Source of the DNA: an uncultured Bacilli bacterium
GTDB lineage: Bacteria; Bacillota_I; Bacilli_A; RF39; UBA660
Length of the DNA stretch: 28,838 nt
Assembly: GCA_947630205.1 (NCBI GenBank)
Contig: CANRGW010000002.1
Coordinates: 1 to 28,838 of the forward strand
Direction of reading: 5' to 3'
A program made the position numbers and the translations under genes. The notes beneath the pieces were generated by a model that did not search any database, had not been told where the DNA came from, and was given only the letters and a program-made list of their open reading frames with translations. The first letter of the stretch is position 1. Every line of letters begins with the position of its first letter. Below are positions 25,091 through 28,838 of the stretch, one piece after another.

Positions 25091-26364
25091 TATTCCACCT
25101 CACAAATCATTTCTTCTCTTTTAGCACCTACACCAATAAATTTAATAGGAACACCTACATATTCTTCAATTCTTTCTATATATTTAAGAGCATTTTTTGG
25201 TAAATCACAACGTTTTCTTATTTTACTTATATCACCAAAATTACCTTTAAATTCTTCATATACGGCTGTACTTCTTAATAATTCATCTTCATTAGTTGTA
25301 AATTCTTCTGTTTTTTTACCATCTCGTTCATAGGCAACACAAAGTTTAATTTTATCAAGTTTGCCAATTGTATCTAAATGATTAATACATAAAGCCGTAA
25401 TTCCATTTACTAAAACGGCATATTTAAGGGCTACTAAATCTAAATACCCACATCTTCTTGGACGTTTAGTAGTTGCTCCGTATTCATGACCTAATTCCCT
25501 TATTTTATCACCTATTTCATTATCTTGTTCTGTAACATAAGGACCTGCTCCTACTCTTGATGAATAGGCTTTCATAACACCATAAACTTCACCTATATCA
25601 TGAGCATTTATACCACTTCCTGTAATAATTCCTCCAATTGTTGGATTACTACTTGTAACATAAGGATAACTTCCAAAATCAATATCAAGTAAAGTTGCCT
25701 GAGCACCTTCACAAATAATTTTTTTATCCTCTTTTAGTAATTTATGAATTAAAACCGTTGTATCACATACATATTCTTTAATAATTTTAGAATATTCCAA
25801 ATACTCAGAATATATTTTATCCACATCTAATTGTGGATAATTATTAATGGCAAAAATTTTATTTTTATTTTCAACATTTCTAGTTAATAAATCTTTAAAA
25901 TGAGAAGAATACAAATCTTCAATACGAATTCCACATCTTTCGTATTTATCACAATAACAAGGTCCAATTCCTCTTACTGTTGTTCCAATTTTTTTAGAAC
26001 CACGATTTTCTTCCAACATTTTATCCATTTCAATATGATAAGGAAAAATAACATGTGCTTTTGTACTAATTCTTAAATTTGAAACATCTTTACCTTTAGA
26101 TTTTAAAGAATTAATTTCTTCAATTAAAACTTTAGGGTCAATTACAACACCATTACCAATAATAGCAAGCGTACCTTTATTTAAAATACCCGATGGAATT
26201 AAATGAAAAACATATTTTTCTGAGTCAACTTCAATAGAATGTCCAGCATTATTACCACCAGTTGCTCTTAAAGCAACATCAGCCTTACCACCTAAATAAT
26301 CAATAATTTTCCCCTTTCCTTCATCTCCATAAAAACTTCCAAGAACAACATCTACTTTACCCAT
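25090..26364 (-). CDS. purA: Adenylosuccinate synthetase (divergent PurA)
   Basis: 424 residues, normal length. It joins IMP and aspartate using GTP, the first step from IMP to AMP. The P-loop GDEGKGK (13-19; Asp14 catalytic) and His42 in GNNAGHS are present, as are EGAQATLLDID and TSSNPTIGGI. Several loops differ from the common consensus: FYGDEGKGK instead of QWGDEGKGK, TTVRG (128-132) instead of TTGRG, GNNAGHS instead of GPNAGHT, and TTKRPRRCG (298-306) instead of TTGRPRRCG. Asp14 is retained, so it is not the phage PurZ type. SD AAAGGAG and a good promoter precede it. It is followed by the cyclophilin gene with a one-base overlap. Confidence 0.93.
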   Translation of the reverse strand: MGKVDVVLGSFYGDEGKGKIIDYLGGKADVALRATGGNNAGHSIEVDSEKYVFHLIPSGILNKGTLAIIGNGVVIDPKVLIEEINSLKSKGKDVSNLRISTKAHVIFPYHIEMDKMLEENRGSKKIGTTVRGIGPCYCDKYERCGIRIEDLYSSHFKDLLTRNVENKNKIFAINNYPQLDVDKIYSEYLEYSKIIKEYVCDTTVLIHKLLKEDKKIICEGAQATLLDIDFGSYPYVTSSNPTIGGIITGSGINAHDIGEVYGVMKAYSSRVGAGPYVTEQDNEIGDKIRELGHEYGATTKRPRRCGYLDLVALKYAVLVNGITALCINHLDTIGKLDKIKLCVAYERDGKKTEEFTTNEDELLRSTAVYEEFKGNFGDISKIRKRCDLPKNALKYIERIEEYVGVPIKFIGVGAKREEMICEVE

Positions 26365-26388
26365 ATACTTCTCCTTTATTACAATTTA

Positions 26389-26417
26389 ATTATATCTTAC
26401 TTTTTTAAAATATACAA
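26389..26417 (-). promoter_or_regulatory. Promoter of purA
   Basis: Minus strand TTGTAT (26412-26417), 17-base spacer, perfect TATAAT (26389-26394). The leader is about 20 bases, too short for a purine riboswitch. Confidence 0.6.
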
Positions 26418-26437
26418 TTAACTTGATACTAATATAC

Positions 26438-26468
26438 TAAAAAAACTATCAGAAATAAATTCCAATAG
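26438..26468 (-). terminator. Terminator after the DinJ-like antitoxin gene
   Basis: In minus-strand RNA CUAUUGGAA pairs with UUCUGAUAG (9 bp with two adjacent G-U pairs), 5-base loop, followed by seven Us. It is a near copy of the hairpin at 26882-26912. Confidence 0.65.
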
Positions 26469-26524
26469 CAATTAAAATATAATCTAAATATTCCAACAAA
26501 CATTTTTGCAATAGATAAATAAAA

Positions 26525-26800
26525 TTAACCTATAATGTTATTCATACTTTCTAAAACTTCATCTTTAGAGTATATTTTAGAAGTATTATCCATTTCTAAT
26601 TCTGCTTCTTTTAATTCCTTAGAAATTATTGCCGCAAAATCGTTTGTTCTAACTTTAAAAGTTAATTTTTGTTCCCTTAAAACTTCTTTTATAAACATAT
26701 TGATAACCGTAGATACATCCATTCCAATACCAGTACAGAATTGTTCAAAACTTTTTTTATCATTCGCATCAACACGAACATTTATATTTAAAGATGTCAT
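26525..26800 (-). CDS. Orphan DinJ/RelB-family ribbon-helix-helix antitoxin
   Basis: 91-92 residues from ATG 26800. The N-terminus SLNINVRVDANDKKSFEQFCTGIGMDVSTVINMFIKEVLRE is the ribbon-helix-helix DNA-binding part of RelB/DinJ antitoxins (T-N-I-N-x-R-x-D, then G-x-x-x-S-x-x-I-N). The C-terminal half (SKELKEAELEMDNTSKIYSKDEVLESMNNI) is acidic and would wrap the toxin. No RelE/YafQ toxin follows: only 160 bases separate it from purA, and they hold no toxin fragment that I can see. ATG 26800 is chosen because GAGGG stands just before it; ATG 26812 overlaps that SD. It has a perfect consensus promoter with palindromes, consistent with autoregulation. Confidence 0.8.
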   Translation of the reverse strand: MTSLNINVRVDANDKKSFEQFCTGIGMDVSTVINMFIKEVLREQKLTFKVRTNDFAAIISKELKEAELEMDNTSKIYSKDEVLESMNNIIG

Positions 26801-26822
26801 CTTATCCCTCATTTCAATTTTG

Positions 26823-26862
26823 ATTATACTTTTTTTAATGTATTTGTCAACATTACATTGTA
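26823..26862 (-). promoter_or_regulatory. Consensus promoter and probable operator of the DinJ-like gene
   Basis: Minus strand TTGACA (26845-26850) and TATAAT (26823-26828), both perfect, spacer 16. AATGTA (26837-26842) and TACATT (26854-26859) form an inverted repeat across the -35, and TACATTGTA (26854-26862) is a further palindrome. Ribbon-helix-helix antitoxins bind such sites to repress themselves; binding here is inference. Confidence 0.65.
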
Positions 26863-26881
26863 TTGCTTTATTTTATTTTTT

Positions 26882-26912
26882 ATAAAAAACTATCAGAATT
26901 TATTTCTGATAG
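26882..26912 (-). terminator. Terminator after the thioredoxin-fold small gene
   Basis: CTATCAGAA/TTCTGATAG, a perfect 9-bp stem (26890-26898 and 26904-26912) with a 5-base loop, followed by six Ts on the minus strand. It starts 5 bases after the stop codon of the small gene. Confidence 0.8.
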
Positions 26913-26916
26913 CAAA

Positions 26917-27162
26917 TTATATTAATGAACAAAATATGATTAACCGTTTTAAAATATTATAATCCATTTTTTCTATATCATATTTAATTTCATCATTTAT
27001 AACTAAGGTAGGAGTTTGTAATACTTTATATTTTCTTATATTATTTTTATCATTTATTTCTAATATATTAATATCAAGTTTTTGTTTTTTAGCAATATTT
27101 TTAATTTGTTTTTTTACTTTTATCCCATCTTGGGAATTACTTCCTATAATTTTAATCTCGAT
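26917..27162 (-). CDS. Small thioredoxin-fold (MTH895-like) protein, cysteine-free, apparent ATC start
   Basis: An 81-codon frame not opened by ATG, GTG or TTG. It reads (I)EIKIIGSNSQDGIKVKK, then a helix rich in Lys, INILEINDKNNIRKYKVLQTPTL and VINDEIKYDIEKMDYNILKRL. The strand-loop-helix order, the cis-Pro motif QTPTLVI and the length match the small thioredoxins of the MTH895 group (thioredoxin_3), whose N-terminal loop is normally GTGCPxC; here it is GSNSQDG, so both redox cysteines are missing. AAAGGAGGG stands 5 bases before codon ATC 27162-27160, and the frame meets TAA four to seven codons further upstream, so ATC is the best start, or an ATG was lost by mutation. The family call rests on fold pattern only. 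It is followed by a perfect terminator. Confidence 0.6.
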   Translation of the reverse strand: MEIKIIGSNSQDGIKVKKQIKNIAKKQKLDINILEINDKNNIRKYKVLQTPTLVINDEIKYDIEKMDYNILKRLIIFCSLI

Positions 27163-27176
27163 TGTATCCCTCCTTT
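27160..27176 (-). promoter_or_regulatory. Strong SD placed for an ATC start codon
   Basis: AAAGGAGGG (27168-27176 on the + strand as its complement) is the best SD in the region and is spaced 5-6 bases from ATC. The nearest ATG (27177-27179) lies upstream of the SD and in another frame that ends after 11 codons. Confidence 0.55.
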
Positions 27177-27186
27177 CATGTTATTA

Positions 27187-27192
27187 ATTATA
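27187..27192 (-). promoter_or_regulatory. Possible -10 element for the thioredoxin-fold small gene
   Basis: Perfect TATAAT on the minus strand, 25 bases before the ATC codon. No clear -35. Transcription would start about 27180. Confidence 0.4.
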
Positions 27193-27254
27193 GTATTCAT
27201 TTATGATTTTAAAATGAGGGATATGTGTTTTTTTTGTGAAGTTTACACTTTTAT

Positions 27255-28838
27255 TTATTCTGAAAATATTTCATATGGTCTTTCAACGGTTCCGTCACCT
27301 TTAACATATGATGTCGATGTAGATAGATTAAGGACTGGGCGAACGCCGCCGTAGTCACTATAAACGCTAGCGTTGGCTACGCTGCCGGCAGTATACCAGT
27401 AAGTCACATAGTTAGAATCGTAAGATGAAGAGGAAAGCAACCACGAACTAGTGTTTTTTGCTGTTGTCATAATACTAAACATCCATGATGTCCCATTTAC
27501 TTCTACATCTTCGAATCCTGTTCCACTATCTGCATATAATGACGTTGTCCAATTACTTTCGCTTGCACTAAATCCATAATCACTCGGATACATTAAACTT
27601 ACCTTTCCAGACCATGTTGCATCATTTCCAGCCCATACATGACATCCTGAACTTTCCTCCTTAGGATCACTTGAACTTCCTTTTCCGTCACAACTTTCGA
27701 CATCTCTTTCATGCGCATATGCTTGCTTTGGTGTATCATATGGAGTACTAAATGTATGCACTGTTCCTAAATAATGTTTTACTGATACTAGTTGGTCTCT
27801 TACGTCTCCTGATAAATAACTTAAATAATTTTTATTTCCTTCTGTATCGTCATCTTCTGTATTTAACCAATATTGCAATCCAGCATCTGGCCAATTGTTT
27901 TTTTCACTGCTTGAACTTGGTTCAAATCTATTCAAATATGATACAGCATTTAACTTATATTCAAGTGTTTTAATTTTATATTTTTGTCCATTTGCTGTAT
28001 AATATTCTGGCATTTTTTCTGTTGGTAATAAGTCATCTCTCACTATCTTTATGTATTCTCCTACTTCATCATCTTCAAATATTCCTATTATCCTCCATAA
28101 TTCGTTAGAATTATTATTATCTTTTAAATATATATAATTATTTACTTCTGGTCCTGAATATCTGTATTCTACTTTTTTTCCTCTACATGTTTCTACACTA
28201 TCACATTTTGTTACATTATTTTTATCTGTTACATCTAAAGCAATTATTTCTTTTTCATTTGTATCCGCTTTACTTAATATTTTGGTTATCATCGTTCCAG
28301 CTGGCGGTTCTTTTGTTTTTTCATTAAAATCACCTTTGACGTTTACTTTTACACTCGCATATACATTTTCATTCCATTCGGTTGATGTATAATTACCATT
28401 ATCTCCTATTACTGTATCATTACTTATCCACATATATAGTTTATATGTTATTTTAGTTTCTTCTGTTGTATTTTTATTGATTTTGTTTACCCAAATTCTT
28501 TTATTGTTTATTTCATCATAACTTACTCCATCTAATACTTTTGTTTCAACCCCATCGTCTCCTACTTTTTCAAATAGTGTAAACTTTAATAAAACATCTC
28601 TTATTCTAGTATTACGTCCTTCTGGTTCATCTCCATATACTAAGTCTATTTCATACCAAATATCTTTTTCTGTATAGGTATTTTTTCCTTCAATTGTGAA
28701 TTCAAAATATTCATCTTCGTCATAAGTTTCACTTGGTACAGCATTATCTATATTTATTCCGGTATTTTGTCCTTTATAATGCATATAGATATCTCCTGCT
28801 ATTAAACTACTACTTTCACTTGACCGTCTATAACTAAA
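27255..28838 (-). CDS. Large surface protein with TasA/camelysin-like N-part and DUF6273-like C-part (5' end outside window)
   Basis: The frame is open for 18 codons beyond ATG 28784 to the window edge, so the N-terminus is missing; at least 527 residues are present. The upstream part reads SLIAGDIYMHYKG, NAVPSETYDEDEYFEFTIEGKNT and KDIWYEIDLVYGDEPEGRNTRIRDVLLKF, a pattern I associate with SipW-dependent TasA/camelysin-like secreted subunits (moderate). The C-terminal half holds LWRIIGIFEDDE, QYWLN, YLSYLSGDVRDQL, WSGKVSLMYPSDYGFS, SSWLLSSSS and ends GGVRPVLNL, the order seen in DUF6273-like C-type-lectin-related domains. A 70-base patch just before GGVRPVLNL is 41/70 G+C and full of NNC codons, unlike the rest of the gene. 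No convincing terminator follows. Function probably surface display or binding; inference. Confidence 0.7.
   Translation of the reverse strand, partial: FSYRRSSESSSLIAGDIYMHYKGQNTGINIDNAVPSETYDEDEYFEFTIEGKNTYTEKDIWYEIDLVYGDEPEGRNTRIRDVLLKFTLFEKVGDDGVETKVLDGVSYDEINNKRIWVNKINKNTTEETKITYKLYMWISNDTVIGDNGNYTSTEWNENVYASVKVNVKGDFNEKTKEPPAGTMITKILSKADTNEKEIIALDVTDKNNVTKCDSVETCRGKKVEYRYSGPEVNNYIYLKDNNNSNELWRIIGIFEDDEVGEYIKIVRDDLLPTEKMPEYYTANGQKYKIKTLEYKLNAVSYLNRFEPSSSSEKNNWPDAGLQYWLNTEDDDTEGNKNYLSYLSGDVRDQLVSVKHYLGTVHTFSTPYDTPKQAYAHERDVESCDGKGSSSDPKEESSGCHVWAGNDATWSGKVSLMYPSDYGFSASESNWTTSLYADSGTGFEDVEVNGTSWMFSIMTTAKNTSSWLLSSSSYDSNYVTYWYTAGSVANASVYSDYGGVRPVLNLSTSTSYVKGDGTVERPYEIFSE
27331..27400 (-). 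other. GC-rich, NNC-codon patch; possible DGR variable region
   Basis: 41 of 70 bases are G or C. In frame it encodes WYTAGSVANASVYSDYGG and VRPV; about 12 of 23 codons end in C (GCC, GGC, AGC, AAC, GAC, TAC, CGC, GTC), while neighbouring genes mostly use codons ending in A or T. Position at the 3' end of a lectin-like surface gene matches variable regions of diversity-generating retroelements, but no template repeat or reverse transcriptase lies in this window. Confidence 0.4.

Noticed and set aside
25090..26364. PurZ (2-aminoadenine pathway) instead of PurA
   Set aside because: PurZ replaces the catalytic Asp of the GDEGKGK motif; here Asp14 is kept.
26365..26524. Remnant RelE/YafQ toxin downstream of the antitoxin
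   Set aside because: The 160 bases contain the terminator and the purA promoter; no frame resembles a toxin and there is not room for one.
1..28838. CRISPR array, tRNA, rRNA or transposase
   Set aside because: No regularly spaced repeats, cloverleaf with CCA-type features, ribosomal motifs or transposase motifs were seen.

Overview
The window is about 28.8 kb of very AT-rich DNA with strong Shine-Dalgarno sites (AGGAGG/AGGTGAT type), simple sigma-A promoters and U-tailed hairpin terminators. Tryptophan is read from TGG in the conserved frames, so the standard bacterial code fits. Together with a SpoIVB-type peptidase, RecD2, a SpoVB/MurJ-like flippase and Ig-rich surface proteins, this points to a low-GC Firmicute (Bacilli-like, probably an uncultured gut lineage) rather than a true mollicute. 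The taxonomic placement is inference. No tRNA, rRNA, CRISPR array, transposase or phage gene was found.

Layout. (1) 1-6040, minus strand: an envelope cluster read from uppP (lipid-carrier recycling) into a membrane-anchored Ig/metallo-beta-lactamase protein, then after a terminator a Pro/Ala-rich anchored protein, CvpA, thioredoxin and a CapA-like protein. (2) 6092-7396, plus strand: a lone polysaccharide flippase, convergent with (3) 7386-10981, minus strand: a Ca2+/Na+ antiporter overlapping a P2A Ca2+-type ATPase, a two-gene cation extrusion operon. (4) 11105-12382, plus strand: an anchored SH3/NlpC-P60 cell-wall hydrolase, sharing a bidirectional terminator with (5) 12528-16928, minus strand: a 1466-residue protein with about ten Ig-like (BIG2) domains. 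Its promoter lies about 120 bases upstream, leaving a long leader that contains a 13-codon open frame. (6) 17300-21331, minus strand: EndA-type nuclease, SpoIVB peptidase, transketolase and a small membrane protein. (7) 21396-26364, minus strand: purA, a lipoprotein cyclophilin, mutM and recD2, tightly packed. (8) 26525-28838, minus strand: an orphan DinJ/RelB-like antitoxin, a tiny thioredoxin-fold gene that appears to start on ATC and has lost its redox cysteines, and the 3' part of a large surface protein that runs off the window.

Four places deserve a second look. The 3' end of the last gene has a sharply GC-rich patch crowded with NNC codons just before a GGVRPVLNL motif, which resembles the variable region of a diversity-generating retroelement target; no reverse transcriptase lies in the window. 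The leader of the giant Ig protein encodes MCQIIVNLERRRL behind a good promoter. The short thioredoxin-like gene has an excellent SD placed exactly for an ATC codon. The orphan antitoxin has a perfect consensus promoter with palindromes over the -35 but no toxin beside it.
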